Positions 7,791 through 16,933 of a stretch of 48,698 bases of DNA are shown piece after piece (positions within the stretch are counted from its first letter, which is position 1; every line of letters begins with the position of its first letter). The translations under genes were made by a program, and so were the position numbers. Origin of the DNA: JBMFOH01 sp049969715 [NCBI: bacterium] (GTDB lineage Bacteria > DUMJ01); contig JBMFOH010000011.1 of assembly GCA_049969715.1 (NCBI GenBank), positions 1 to 48,698 on the forward strand, read 5' to 3'. The notes below the pieces were generated by a model. The model was not told the DNA's origin. It searched no databases and saw nothing but the letters and a program-made list of their open reading frames with translations.

Positions 7791-8705
7791 ATGAGTAGGT
7801 ATATATTAGGGATAGATGGGGGAGGAACAAAAACAGAACTGGCCATTGCCAATGAAGAAGGATTTATTTTGGCTAAAGGTTATAGTGGTCCATCCAATTG
7901 GACTACAACACCAAGGATGGTTACAGAAGAGAACATTGTAGAAGGTATTGAGTCTACACTCAGTCAGGTTTCAGATATAAAGCTTGACCTAATTGTAGCT
8001 GGGATAGCTGGGGTATCGAAGAGAGAAGAAGAGGCAAAAAATTTTCTCTTTTCGTTAGGATTCTCAAAAAGGGTTGTTGTAACCTCTGACGCACATATTG
8101 CATTAATAGGAGCAGTTTTAGGCAGAGAAGGAATAATAGTAATCTCTGGAACAGGCTCTATAGGTTATGGACGAAGAGATAACAGGGAGGTGCGTTCAGG
8201 AGGGTGGGGTTATCTCTTGGGAGATGAAGGTAGTAGTTATGATGTTGGAAGAATGGGTATAATATCTGCTTTAAGGTCCTATGATGGAAGAGGAAAGAAG
8301 ACGATTCTTCTTGGTATGTTACAAGATTATATAGGGACCCTAGATACTGAAGCTTTAGTTAAGATTATATATCAACGTCCAAAAGATATAATCTCAGGTT
8401 TTGCTCCTAAGGTAGTTGAAGGAGCCAAGAATAATGATGATGTTGCATTGAAGATACTTCAAGATGCATCCTATGAACTTGGTCTTCTGGGAATTTCTGT
8501 AGCAAAAAGACTTAATTATTCTTCTGAAGATATATTTGACCTTGCCTATATAGGAGGATTCTTTAATTCTGGAGAAATAGTAGTAGCTGAATTTACAAGA
8601 AGTATAAGAGAGATATTTCCAAACTGTAATATATTTAGGGCAAAATCCTCTCCTGTTATGGGGGCAGTAATTTTGGGAAGGATGATACTAGAAGAGGAGG
8701 AATAA
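7791..8705 (+). CDS. BadF/BadG/BcrA-type amino-sugar kinase (GlcNAc/MurNAc kinase)
   Basis: A 304-residue ASKHA-fold kinase. The N-terminal phosphate-binding motif LGIDGGGTKTELAI is followed by the conserved adenosine/phosphate segments VISGTGSIGYG (near residue 118) and GGWGYLLGDEGSSYDVG (near 138). The C-terminal YIGGFFNSG (near 252) completes the fold. Related enzymes phosphorylate N-acetylglucosamine or both GlcNAc and MurNAc (MurK). Its place between NamZ and MurQ makes MurNAc the most likely substrate: it would supply MurNAc-6-phosphate to MurQ without a phosphotransferase system. It starts 1 nt after the namZ stop and ends 2 nt before murQ. Confidence 0.85.
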   Translation: MSRYILGIDGGGTKTELAIANEEGFILAKGYSGPSNWTTTPRMVTEENIVEGIESTLSQVSDIKLDLIVAGIAGVSKREEEAKNFLFSLGFSKRVVVTSDAHIALIGAVLGREGIIVISGTGSIGYGRRDNREVRSGGWGYLLGDEGSSYDVGRMGIISALRSYDGRGKKTILLGMLQDYIGTLDTEALVKIIYQRPKDIISGFAPKVVEGAKNNDDVALKILQDASYELGLLGISVAKRLNYSSEDIFDLAYIGGFFNSGEIVVAEFTRSIREIFPNCNIFRAKSSPVMGAVILGRMILEEEE

Positions 8706-8707
8706 GA

Positions 8708-9592
8708 ATGGGGACAGAAGACTATAATGAATCTGCTGCAAATCTAGATATGCTTCCTACCATAGAGATGGTAAAGATTATGAATGAGGAGGATAAAAAG
8801 GTGGCATTCGCTATAGAGAAGGTTATTTCAGATATAGCTAGGGCTATAGATATAATAGTAGAAAGATTCAAGCTAGGTGGGAGGCTCATATATGTGGGCT
8901 CTGGGACTAGCGGGAGACTAGGTATTTTAGATGCTGCCGAATGTTATCCTACCTTTGGGGTACCACCTGATATGGTCAAGGCTATAATAGCAGGAGGAGA
9001 GAAGGCTATTACCTTTCCAGTAGAGTATGCAGAGGATGATATCGTCCAAGGTAGGGAGGAGATAAAAGCTATAGGTGTAAGCGAAAGGGATGTAGTAGTA
9101 GGAATAACTGCTAGTGGCACCACACCATTTGTAATTGGTGCATTAGAGGAGGCTCACAGATTGGGAGCCTCTACTATTCTTATAACAAATAACTATGGTT
9201 CTTCTGTCAAGAGTATAGTTGATGTAGCTATTGAAATAGATACTGGACCAGAGGTGATAGCTGGTTCTACAAGGCTTAAGGCTGGAACCTCTCAGAAGAT
9301 GGTTCTCAATATGCTAAGTACGCTTAGTATGGTAAGATTAGGCAAGGTATATGGGAATATAATGGTAGATCTAAAACCTACCAATAAGAAATTAGTGAAT
9401 AGGGCAGTAAGTATAATAAGAAAGATTACAGGTGTATCTGAAGAGATTGCCCTAGCATGGCTAAAAGAATGTGATATGAATGTAAAAGAGGCTATAGTAA
9501 GCATTGTGGGAAATCTTCCCCCTAGCGAAAGTAAGGAGATTCTTAAGAAGTGTAATGGCTACTTAAGAAAGGCTTTGGAACAAGTCTCTTGA
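8708..9592 (+). CDS. murQ: N-acetylmuramic acid 6-phosphate etherase
   Basis: A 294-residue SIS-domain enzyme that removes the lactyl ether from MurNAc-6-phosphate to give GlcNAc-6-phosphate and D-lactate in the cytoplasm. It begins with the family signature GTEDYNESAANLD (usually TE..N..T..LD). It then shows the SIS motif YVGSGTSGRLGILDAAECYPTFG (positions about 64-86), with the catalytic glutamate in DAAE, and GITASGTTPFVIGAL near 137. The C-terminal segment from about residue 240 resembles the usual helical UBA-like end. AGAGGAGGA precedes the ATG. With the two upstream genes it forms a complete external-to-cytosolic MurNAc salvage route. Confidence 0.95.
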   Translation: MGTEDYNESAANLDMLPTIEMVKIMNEEDKKVAFAIEKVISDIARAIDIIVERFKLGGRLIYVGSGTSGRLGILDAAECYPTFGVPPDMVKAIIAGGEKAITFPVEYAEDDIVQGREEIKAIGVSERDVVVGITASGTTPFVIGALEEAHRLGASTILITNNYGSSVKSIVDVAIEIDTGPEVIAGSTRLKAGTSQKMVLNMLSTLSMVRLGKVYGNIMVDLKPTNKKLVNRAVSIIRKITGVSEEIALAWLKECDMNVKEAIVSIVGNLPPSESKEILKKCNGYLRKALEQVS

Positions 9593-9626
9593 ATTTATCT
9601 TCTTTATATGATAAGCTCATAAAGAC

Positions 9627-10220
9627 ATGAATAATATTTTAGATTTTTTGCTAAGTATACCTGCTATCCTTATAGCGATAACCTTTCATGAATATGCCCA
9701 TGGGTGGGCAGCTTATAAATTGGGAGATCCTACTCCAAAGCTGTATGGAAGGTTAACTCTAAACCCTTTGGCTCACCTTGACCCTATAGGAACTATTATG
9801 TTACTTCTATTTAGATTTGGCTGGGCTAAGCCTGTACCTATAAATCCAAATAATTTTTATCACTATAGAAGGGATACAGTATTGGTTTCTCTTGCAGGAC
9901 CTGGAGCTAATTTCCTATTGGCTCTTATCTGTGCGTTGTTAAGTCATATAGTCCTTCCATTACATATGCTTTATCTAAGCGTTTTTCTAGTGACTAGCAC
10001 ATTTATTAATATTGCTTTAGCAATATTTAACCTGATTCCTATCCCTCCACTAGACGGGTCTAGGTTATTACTCCTTATTTTACCTGATAGATATATGTAT
10101 ATAATGGGTTATTTAGAACAGTATGGTTTCATACTTATTGCAGCGTTACTTATATTTACCAATTTTGTAAGAATAGTTGTTTCTCCTATCGTTAATTGGT
10201 TATTCAATATATTTATATAA
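9627..10220 (+). CDS. Site-2-protease-like membrane metallopeptidase (M50)
   Basis: A 197-residue multi-spanning membrane protein of the short M50B group. The zinc motif HEYAH is in the first membrane segment (about residues 20-24), followed by the typical GRLTLNPLAHLDPIGTI. The third metal ligand is in FNLIPIPPLDGSRLL near 142. It has four to five hydrophobic segments and no PDZ domain. Such proteins are common beside trpS, scpA/scpB and rluB in thermophiles and Gram-positives, but their substrates are mostly unknown. There is no clear ribosome binding site before the ATG and a 34-nt gap follows murQ, so it may have its own start. Confidence 0.9.
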   Translation: MNNILDFLLSIPAILIAITFHEYAHGWAAYKLGDPTPKLYGRLTLNPLAHLDPIGTIMLLLFRFGWAKPVPINPNNFYHYRRDTVLVSLAGPGANFLLALICALLSHIVLPLHMLYLSVFLVTSTFINIALAIFNLIPIPPLDGSRLLLLILPDRYMYIMGYLEQYGFILIAALLIFTNFVRIVVSPIVNWLFNIFI

Positions 10221-10236
10221 GAATGGAGGAAGATGA

Positions 10237-11232
10237 ATGGAGAGAGTATTGAGCGGAATAAGACCTACAGGAAAGATGCATCTAGGAAACTATTTCGGTG
10301 CAGCCGTAAATTGGGTAAAACTTCAGGACGAGTATGAGTGTCTTTTTCCAGTAGTAGACTGGCATGCACTTACTACAAGATATGAAGATATATCTTCCCT
10401 TTCAGAAGATGTTTGGGACCTTATTTTAGATCTATTGAGTATAGGGATAGATCCCAAAAAGAGTGCTCTCTTTATTCAATCTCTGGCTTTACATCATGCT
10501 GAACTTCATCTCTTGCTTTCTATGATCACACCTGTAAGTTGGTTAGAGAGAAATCCTACTCTAAAGGATATGACACGTAATTTAGATATTAAGGAAAACC
10601 TAAACTATGGACTCTTAGGATACCCTGTTCTTATGAGTGCAGACATCCTTATATATAAAGCTACAGTAGTTCCAGTAGGGGCAGATCAGTTGCCCCATCT
10701 GGAATTGGCTAGAGAGATAGCTAGGAGATTTAATTATCTATACGGGGAAGTTTTTCCAGAACCACAGGCTAAGCTCACTGAAGGGGCTGTGTTCCCAGGC
10801 ATCGATGGAAGAAAGATGAGTAAGAGTTATAATAATTACATAGGTGTGACTGAAGACCCAGAGACAGTAAAAGAAAAGGTTATGGCTACTATTACAGACC
10901 CGCAGAAGATTAGATTGAGAGATAAGGGCCATCCTGAGGTATGCAATATATTTCAGTTTCATAGATTCTTTACCAGAGACATAGATACAGTAGAGAGAGA
11001 ATGTAAGGCAGGAGAAAGAGGTTGCGTTGCCTGTAAGAATGAACTTTATAATAACTTAATAGAGTACTTTACTCCTATAAGAGAGAAGAGACGTTATCTA
11101 CAGGAGAATATGGACCTTGTTAGAGAGATGGTAATGGAAGGACAAGAAAAGGCTAGAAAGATCTCCTCTCAAACGATGGCTGAGGTGAGAGCTCATATGG
11201 GGATGTCTTACGGCTTCAAAAATATTTGGTAG
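10237..11232 (+). CDS. trpS: Tryptophanyl-tRNA synthetase
   Basis: A 331-residue class I aminoacyl-tRNA synthetase that charges tRNA-Trp. It shows the start SGIRPTGKMHLGNYFGA (HIGH motif as HLGN) and the KMSKS loop in GRKMSKSYNN near residue 193. VGADQLPHLELAREIARRFN near 147 is also conserved. The length is normal. Three closely spaced cysteines lie near residues 254-267 (CKAGERGCVACK), a possible metal site seen in some thermophile enzymes. The normal end of the family (TMAEVRAHMGM) is reached about 8 codons before the stop. The last bases overlap the rluB frame. Confidence 0.97.
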   Translation: MERVLSGIRPTGKMHLGNYFGAAVNWVKLQDEYECLFPVVDWHALTTRYEDISSLSEDVWDLILDLLSIGIDPKKSALFIQSLALHHAELHLLLSMITPVSWLERNPTLKDMTRNLDIKENLNYGLLGYPVLMSADILIYKATVVPVGADQLPHLELAREIARRFNYLYGEVFPEPQAKLTEGAVFPGIDGRKMSKSYNNYIGVTEDPETVKEKVMATITDPQKIRLRDKGHPEVCNIFQFHRFFTRDIDTVERECKAGERGCVACKNELYNNLIEYFTPIREKRRYLQENMDLVREMVMEGQEKARKISSQTMAEVRAHMGMSYGFKNIW

Positions 11233-11906
11233 AATGTGGAATTGCCTCTAGAAGGAAGGCAGAAGAACTAATAAGACTGGGAAGGGTTAGGGTCAACAGT
11301 AGAGTGGCTTCTATAGGGGATAAGGTAGACCCAGAATTAGATATAGTTGAAGTAGATAATAATATAGTTTCTCCTGTTAAAAAGGAATATTATATGATAA
11401 ATAAACCCAGAGGTTTTATCTCTACCAGGTATGACCCTCAGAAAAGAAATACTGTGATGAGCCTTTTAGATAGAAAGGATTATCTCTTTCCTGTTGGTAG
11501 ATTAGACAAGGATACAAGGGGATTGATTCTTATTACAAATGATGGTGATTTGACTAATAGATTATTACATCCGAGATTCCAGATAGAACGAAGATATATA
11601 GTTCAGGTAGAAGGAAGAATCAGTAAGGAAGATACATCTCTACTTTTAAATGGTATAACACTAGAAGATGGTATAGCTAGGATGGACAGGGTAGAGGTGC
11701 TTTCGGTTAATAATGAAAAGAGCGTCTTAGATATATCCTTGCATGAGGGTAGAAAGAGATTAATCCGTAGGATGTTTAAGGCTTTATGCCATCCGGTAAT
11801 AGACCTATTACGTATTCAGTTTGGACCTATTAGTTTGGGAGACTTAAAAGAGGGAGAGATAAGAGCTCTCACTGAAGAGGAGGTTTATAGTTTAAGATGT
11901 CTCTAA
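11226..11906 (+). CDS. rluB: Pseudouridine synthase RluB/RsuA family, start uncertain
   Basis: A 226-residue enzyme that makes pseudouridine in 23S (RluB) or 16S (RsuA) rRNA. The S4 RNA-binding domain (CGIASRRKAEELIRLGRVRVN) is followed by the synthase domain with the catalytic aspartate in GRLDKDTRGLILITNDGDL (near residue 97) and by HEGRKRLIRRMF. The TTG at 11226 is the only standard start, but in-frame codons just upstream encode RLQKY, the missing first strand of the S4 domain. That upstream stretch has no start codon before a TGA at 11181. A good GAGGTGA/ATG pair (11182-11188, 11197) lies one frame off. The gene overlaps trpS by 7 nt and cmk by 10 nt. Confidence 0.85.
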   Translation: MVECGIASRRKAEELIRLGRVRVNSRVASIGDKVDPELDIVEVDNNIVSPVKKEYYMINKPRGFISTRYDPQKRNTVMSLLDRKDYLFPVGRLDKDTRGLILITNDGDLTNRLLHPRFQIERRYIVQVEGRISKEDTSLLLNGITLEDGIARMDRVEVLSVNNEKSVLDISLHEGRKRLIRRMFKALCHPVIDLLRIQFGPISLGDLKEGEIRALTEEEVYSLRCL

Positions 11907-12562
11907 TTAATGTTGCTTTGGACGGACCTGCTGGCTCTGGAAAGAGTACTATAGGAAGGATTTTGTCTTTGAGACTCTCTTATGATTATTTAGACACAGG
12001 ACTAATATATCGTGGGATTGCATGGTGGTTCATAGCTATGGGTTGGGAAGAAGGGAATGACTTCAGCGAGTTTCTTCCAGAGCTTGAAATCATCTCTGGA
12101 TGTGAGCCTGGCTTCTGTAGGGTATTTATAAACGGGATAGAACCTCCTTTAGAGGTCTTATATTCGAGGCGAATCTCAGATGCCTCTTCTAAGGTTTCTG
12201 TCTACCAAGAGGTAAGAGACATAGCAAATAAGATATTTAGAGCTCTTGCTGAACCAAAGGGGATGGTGATTGAAGGAAGGGATATAGGAACTATAGTGTT
12301 GCCTAATGCCGAGGTAAAGATATTTCTTACAGCCTCTAATGAAGAGCTTGCAAGGCGGAGATATAAGGACCTAGAATTGTTAGGAGAGAAGGTAACCTAT
12401 GAGTCAGTGTTAGCTGATATTATAGAGAGGAATACTAGAGATACTACTAGGAAGATAGCCCCTCTTGTTCCTGCTAGAGATGCTGTGTGTATAGATTCTA
12501 CCAATATGAAGATCCAAGAGGTGGTAGATAGTATTCTTAGTTTTATAGAAGGAAAGATGTAG
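11897..12562 (+). CDS. cmk: Cytidylate kinase
   Basis: A 221-residue nucleoside monophosphate kinase converting CMP and dCMP to diphosphates with ATP. The P-loop DGPAGSGKST is at residues 9-18, DTGLIYRG (substrate site) at about 33-40, EGRDIGTIVLPNAEVKIFLTA near 127-147, and the lid arginines are in ELARRRYKDL. The length is typical. ATG starts inside the end of rluB (10-nt overlap), with AGAGGAGGT just upstream. The order rluB-cmk-plsC is conserved in many Gram-positive and thermophilic bacteria. Confidence 0.95.
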   Translation: MSLINVALDGPAGSGKSTIGRILSLRLSYDYLDTGLIYRGIAWWFIAMGWEEGNDFSEFLPELEIISGCEPGFCRVFINGIEPPLEVLYSRRISDASSKVSVYQEVRDIANKIFRALAEPKGMVIEGRDIGTIVLPNAEVKIFLTASNEELARRRYKDLELLGEKVTYESVLADIIERNTRDTTRKIAPLVPARDAVCIDSTNMKIQEVVDSILSFIEGKM

Positions 12563-12564
12563 AA

Positions 12565-13137
12565 GTGTTCTATTGGTTTGCATGGATAATTCTTAGGGTA
12601 TTTCTTACTATATTTTGTCGCTACAAGATTATAGGGTTAGAGAATGTACCACACAAGGGTGGAGTTATCCTCGTGGCAAATCACAGGGCTATGATGGATC
12701 CTATAGTAATAGGATGTAGTATTCCATTTAGAAGAGCCTATTTTATGGCTAAGGAGGAACTGTTTCGTTTTAAATTATTTGCAATAATAATAGGTGCCCT
12801 TGGGGCTTTTCCCGTAAAGAGAGGGAAATTAGATAGGAATGCTTTAAGGATAGCAGAGAGACTCTTAAAAGAAGGTAAGCTCCTCTTGATTTTTGGAGAA
12901 GGTACTAGGAATAGAGACTTCTCAAAACCCCTAGGAGAACTCTATCATGGATTTGTCTATCTGGGTTCTAGGGTAGATGTTCCTATAGTCCCAGTGTATA
13001 CATTTAATACCCATCAGATATTCTATAAGCTATTCCGATGGCCTAAGGTGGTGGTAAAATTTGGAGAACCAATATATGAGAAAGAAGATCTTTTTGAACG
13101 GATAAAGGGAAGACTCTTAGAGCTTAGTAGGGGATGA
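12565..13137 (+). CDS. plsC: 1-acyl-sn-glycerol-3-phosphate acyltransferase
   Basis: A 190-residue membrane-associated enzyme that adds the second acyl chain to lysophosphatidic acid in phospholipid synthesis. The catalytic NHxxxxD motif is NHRAMMDP near residues 38-45. Substrate-binding motif III is FGEGTRNRD near 111, and motif IV is VPIVPVYT near 137. A single hydrophobic N-terminal segment ([14 protein letters not shown]) would anchor it. It starts at GTG, 2 nt after the cmk stop, and probably depends on translational coupling. It is slightly shorter than E. coli PlsC, as is usual for this subgroup. Confidence 0.9.
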   Translation: MFYWFAWIILRVFLTIFCRYKIIGLENVPHKGGVILVANHRAMMDPIVIGCSIPFRRAYFMAKEELFRFKLFAIIIGALGAFPVKRGKLDRNALRIAERLLKEGKLLLIFGEGTRNRDFSKPLGELYHGFVYLGSRVDVPIVPVYTFNTHQIFYKLFRWPKVVVKFGEPIYEKEDLFERIKGRLLELSRG

Positions 13138-13141
13138 TGCG

Positions 13142-14935
13142 ATGCTTGATCTTATAAGAAACTTTAGCATAATAGCTCATATAGACCATGGTAAATCTAC
13201 TCTGGCAGATAGATTTTTAGAAAAGACCAACTCTATGCCAAAAAGGAGAAAGATAGAAGAACAGGTCCTAGATCAGATGGACTTAGAAAGAGAAAGAGGG
13301 ATCACTATAAAGTCTCATCCTATAAGGATGTACTATACATTTGAAGGGAAAGAATACAAACTACATCTTATTGATACTCCTGGGCATGTTGATTTTTCAT
13401 ATGAAGTTTCTAGAAGTCTTGCTGCTTGTGAGGGTGCGATACTGGTGGTTGATGCAACGCAAGGGATAGAGGCTCAGACATTGGCAAACTATAATCTTGC
13501 CTTAGAAAATAATCTTACATTGATCCCTGTAATCAATAAGATTGATCTCCCAGGGGCTGAAATAGATAGGGTAAAGAAACAGCTCATAGATTCGTTAGGT
13601 TTTTCAGGTGAAGAGATCATTTTGGTGAGTGCCAAGGAAGGTACTGGGGTAGACTACCTTCTCAATGCTATAATAGAAAGGATTCCTCATCCCAAAGGAG
13701 ATAAAGATAAGACTCTTGAGGCATTAATATTTGATGCCTATTTTGATCCTTTTAGAGGAGTGGTAGTATATACCAGGGTCTTCAATGGCACAGTAAGGAA
13801 AGGCACTAAGATTATGATGATGTCTACCGGCACTAGTTATGAGGTATTAGAGGTAGGATACTTTGCTTTTGGCTTACATCCTACTGAATCTTTAGAGGCT
13901 GGGGAGGTAGGTTATATCATTGCAAACATAAAAGATATAAAGGATGCCAGGGTAGGAGATACTATAACTAGCAGTGAAGCACCTACAGTGTCTCCTCTAC
14001 CAGGATTCAAAAGAATAAAACCTATGGTCTTTTGTGGATTATTCCCTCAGGAGTCAAATCAGTATGAAGAGCTAAGAGATGCGTTAGGAAAATTACAACT
14101 CAATGACCCTGCCCTGGTCTTTGAACCCGAAAACTCTGAAGCCCTAGGACCTGGATTTAGATGTGGCTTTCTTGGAACACTCCATATGGAGATAGTGGAG
14201 GAAAGACTAGAAAGAGAGTACAATCTAACCCTTGTAGCTACTGCTCCTAATGTTGTTTATAGGGTATATACCAAAGGTAAAGATGTCTTAGAAATAAATA
14301 ATCCTTCTCAATTCCCTCATTACAGTGAAATAGAGAGGATAGAAGAACCATATGTTAGAGCTTCTATCATCAGTCCCTCTGAATATATTGGACCTATCAT
14401 GGAATTATGTCGTACCAAAAGAGGGGTTTTGTTAGAGATGAACTATATAGATCCTATGAAGGTCATATTTTCCTATGAGATTCCGTTAAGTGAGGTTATC
14501 TTTGACTTTTTTGATAAGTTAAAATCTGTAACTCGCGGATATGCATCTTTAGATTATGAACCTATTGGATTTAAGGAATCAGATCTGGTAAAACTAGAGG
14601 TCCTTGTGAAGGGAGAAACGGTAGATGCCTTAAGCATAATCCTCCATAGGGATGAGGCTGAAAAAAGGGGGAGAGAGATTGTAAAGAACCTAAGGAAACT
14701 TATTCCTAGACAGCTCTTTGAGATTCCTCTACAGGCATCAATAAATGGAAAGATAGTAGCAAGAGAGAATATTCCTCCTCTAAAGAAGAATGTTTTACAG
14801 AAATGTTATGGAGGAGATGTAACTAGAAAGAAGAAACTTTTAGAGAAGCAGAAAGAGGGGAAAAAAAGGCTAAAACAGATAGGACAAGTAGAAGTCCCTC
14901 AAGAGGCTTTTTTAGCTATTCTCAGAAGTGAATGA
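13142..14935 (+). CDS. lepA: Elongation factor 4 (LepA)
   Basis: A 597-residue translational GTPase that acts on stalled ribosomes and promotes back-translocation or ribosome assembly. The G1 loop AHIDHGKST lies at residues 12-20, followed by [22 protein letters not shown] (G3), NKIDLPGA (G4) and SAKEGTGV (G5). The C-terminal LepA-specific domain includes [19 protein letters not shown] and [14 protein letters not shown]. The length is canonical. It begins 4 nt after plsC, and its TGA overlaps the hemW ATG (ATGA). Confidence 0.98.
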   Translation: MLDLIRNFSIIAHIDHGKSTLADRFLEKTNSMPKRRKIEEQVLDQMDLERERGITIKSHPIRMYYTFEGKEYKLHLIDTPGHVDFSYEVSRSLAACEGAILVVDATQGIEAQTLANYNLALENNLTLIPVINKIDLPGAEIDRVKKQLIDSLGFSGEEIILVSAKEGTGVDYLLNAIIERIPHPKGDKDKTLEALIFDAYFDPFRGVVVYTRVFNGTVRKGTKIMMMSTGTSYEVLEVGYFAFGLHPTESLEAGEVGYIIANIKDIKDARVGDTITSSEAPTVSPLPGFKRIKPMVFCGLFPQESNQYEELRDALGKLQLNDPALVFEPENSEALGPGFRCGFLGTLHMEIVEERLEREYNLTLVATAPNVVYRVYTKGKDVLEINNPSQFPHYSEIERIEEPYVRASIISPSEYIGPIMELCRTKRGVLLEMNYIDPMKVIFSYEIPLSEVIFDFFDKLKSVTRGYASLDYEPIGFKESDLVKLEVLVKGETVDALSIILHRDEAEKRGREIVKNLRKLIPRQLFEIPLQASINGKIVARENIPPLKKNVLQKCYGGDVTRKKKLLEKQKEGKKRLKQIGQVEVPQEAFLAILRSE

Positions 14936-16056
14936 TATCTCTCTATCTTCATATTCCATTCTGTATAAAAAAATGTCTATACTGTGATTTCTTTTCCTAT
15001 AGATTTGATATCTCTCTTATCCACAGTTATATAGATGCTCTTATTGAAGAGATAGCAGATGTTTCTCTTTATAATTCATATCTAGTTAAAACCGTCTATA
15101 TAGGGGGAGGTACCCCTAGTATACTTTCTGAAGAAGATATCGAGGTTCTTTTTAATGCTATCTATAGGTCATTTAAATTTGTCGATCAACCTGAGATTAC
15201 CATAGAGGTCAATCCTGGAACGGTAGATAAGAGAAAACTGAGTTTTTACAGATCTTTGGGGATAAATAGGATAAGCATAGGAGTTCAAAGCCTTCAATCT
15301 GAAGAGCTTAAGTTTCTAGGGAGGGTCCATACCTCTCAAGAGGCGGTTGACGCTATAGAATTGGCAGTGGATGTAGGCTTCGACAACATAAATGTAGACC
15401 TAATCTATGGAATACCAATCCAAACCTTAGATTCTTGGCTTCTAACCTTAAGGAAGGTTCTAACCTACCCGATCAAACATATATCTATCTATGGACTCAT
15501 CTATGAGCCTGGAACTCCTTTATTTAAGGCATTAAATCGAGGTAAATTTGACCCTCTCCCTGAAGATGTAGAGTTAACAATCTTTAATACTTCTCAGGTA
15601 CTTCTGAAAGAATATAACTTTCTATGGTATGAGATATCAAACTACTCTAAAGAAGGTTTTGAGTGTAAACATAATTTAACCTACTGGGAATGTGGAGACT
15701 ATCTTGGTCTAGGGGCTTCTAGTCATTCTCTTATAGAAAATGAAAGATATTCCAATACTCCAAATATAGGCGCATATATTAATCTAATAAAAATGAAACA
15801 GAGTCCTAGAATCTGGATTCAAAAGCTATCACCGTTAGATAGGGCAAAGGAACTCGTTATACTAGGATTGAGGTTAAGGAAGGGTATATCCTTAGATGAT
15901 ATCTATAAGAAAACAGGTGTTAATATAACTAAATTATATTATAATAGTATAAAGAAGCTCAGAGAGGATGGACTCATTGATTTCGATGGGAGTAGAATAT
16001 CTCTTACAGAAAGGGGTAGACTATTGGGGAATTTGGTGTTTGAAAAATTTATATAA
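14932..16056 (+). CDS. hemW: HemW-type radical SAM protein (HemN-like)
   Basis: A 374-residue radical SAM protein with the 4Fe-4S cluster motif in [19 protein letters not shown] (residues 5-23, CxxxCxxC). [10 protein letters not shown] near 59 (the SAM-binding GGGTP) and [10 protein letters not shown] near 112 are also present. This group is often annotated as oxygen-independent coproporphyrinogen III oxidase, but most members next to lepA are HemW, a haem-binding chaperone. The lepA-hemW order is conserved in many bacteria. The C-terminal HemN domain (residues 300-374, with LGLRLRKGI) is present. The start overlaps the lepA stop by 4 nt. Confidence 0.9.
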   Translation: MISLYLHIPFCIKKCLYCDFFSYRFDISLIHSYIDALIEEIADVSLYNSYLVKTVYIGGGTPSILSEEDIEVLFNAIYRSFKFVDQPEITIEVNPGTVDKRKLSFYRSLGINRISIGVQSLQSEELKFLGRVHTSQEAVDAIELAVDVGFDNINVDLIYGIPIQTLDSWLLTLRKVLTYPIKHISIYGLIYEPGTPLFKALNRGKFDPLPEDVELTIFNTSQVLLKEYNFLWYEISNYSKEGFECKHNLTYWECGDYLGLGASSHSLIENERYSNTPNIGAYINLIKMKQSPRIWIQKLSPLDRAKELVILGLRLRKGISLDDIYKKTGVNITKLYYNSIKKLREDGLIDFDGSRISLTERGRLLGNLVFEKFI

Positions 16057-16076
16057 GAATGATTGGAGGGAAAAGG

Positions 16077-16907
16077 ATGCAGGAAGAACTAAAGATACCA
16101 CAGGTAGAAATTTCAGGGGTAAAAGTATCTAGATTTATATGTGGGACAAATCCTTTTAATGGGTACTCACACTTTTCCAAAGCCAGGGATATCTTTATGC
16201 AAAGATACTTTACTGTAGATAAAGTATTAGAGGTTTTAGAGAAGTGTCAAGAATTAGGTATAAACTCACTTATTGGACCTATAAACGAAAAGACTTGTCT
16301 AGTGCAGGAGGAATTGATTAGACGTGGAAGACCACCTATGGTATGGGTATCCACCACTTTAGGTTGGCTAGATAAAGAGCTCTTAAAGAAAGAAACTAAA
16401 ATAGCTGCTGAGGTTGGAAATAAGCTCCATGCAATCCATTGCAGTTTTGTGGATTCCCATCTCGTTTCTTCTAAGAATGAGATAGAAGATATAGAAGACC
16501 TTCTTAAATATATAAGGGATTTGGGTATGATACCTGGAATAAGTACACATCGACCAGAAACCTTAACTGTACTAGCTAATAGTAACTATGATATAGAATT
16601 CGTCATCTTGCCATTTAATTCTATAGGATTTTTATCTAATCTCGAAGTAAATTGGATAGCAAAGATGATAAGAGAATTTCCAAAACCCATAATAGCTATA
16701 AAGCCTTTAGCTGCTGGACGTCTTATGCCTGAGCAGGGAATTCCATTTGTTGCTGAAAATATAAAGCCTAATGATACTATAGCTATAGGGGTAATGAGCC
16801 CCGAAGAGGTTGAAGAAGATGTTGCAATATTTTTAGATACGTTACAAAAACAGCATAATAAAAGAGAACTTCTCAATACACCTAGTAAGTCTACAGTAAC
16901 ATTATAG
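16077..16907 (+). CDS. Aldo/keto-reductase-like TIM-barrel protein of unknown function
   Basis: A 276-residue protein that looks like a distant aldo/keto reductase fold. The N-terminal VEISGVKVSRFICGTNPFNG and the late AIKPLAAGRLMPEQG plus IAIGVMSPEEVEEDV match strands of that fold. The central barrel lacks the usual DTAxxYG and the catalytic Asp-Tyr-Lys-His set is not apparent, so I do not assign an oxidoreductase activity. An in-frame ATG at 16059 exists, but GGAGGG at 16064-16069 sits 7 nt before the ATG at 16077, which I take as the start. It follows hemW closely and ends in a hairpin that includes its stop codon. Confidence 0.6.
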   Translation: MQEELKIPQVEISGVKVSRFICGTNPFNGYSHFSKARDIFMQRYFTVDKVLEVLEKCQELGINSLIGPINEKTCLVQEELIRRGRPPMVWVSTTLGWLDKELLKKETKIAAEVGNKLHAIHCSFVDSHLVSSKNEIEDIEDLLKYIRDLGMIPGISTHRPETLTVLANSNYDIEFVILPFNSIGFLSNLEVNWIAKMIREFPKPIIAIKPLAAGRLMPEQGIPFVAENIKPNDTIAIGVMSPEEVEEDVAIFLDTLQKQHNKRELLNTPSKSTVTL

Positions 16908-16933
16908 GGGGTTCAAGATTTTGACCCCCTATA
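16903..16933 (+). terminator. Perfect 10-bp hairpin at the end of the lepA-hemW run
   Basis: TATAGGGGGT (16903-16912) pairs exactly with ACCCCCTATA (16924-16933) around an 11-nt loop. The stop codon TAG at 16905-16907 lies inside the left arm. The GC-rich centre suits a transcription stop or an mRNA 3'-end stabiliser, but no T-run follows, so intrinsic termination is uncertain. The right arm is also the first part of the open frame of the truncated HD-GYP gene. Confidence 0.55.

Noticed and set aside
11205-11232. Programmed -1 frameshift making a TrpS-RluB fusion
   Set aside because: The run around AAA AAT is not a standard slippery heptamer and no stimulatory structure is evident. It remains only one option in the rluB finding.
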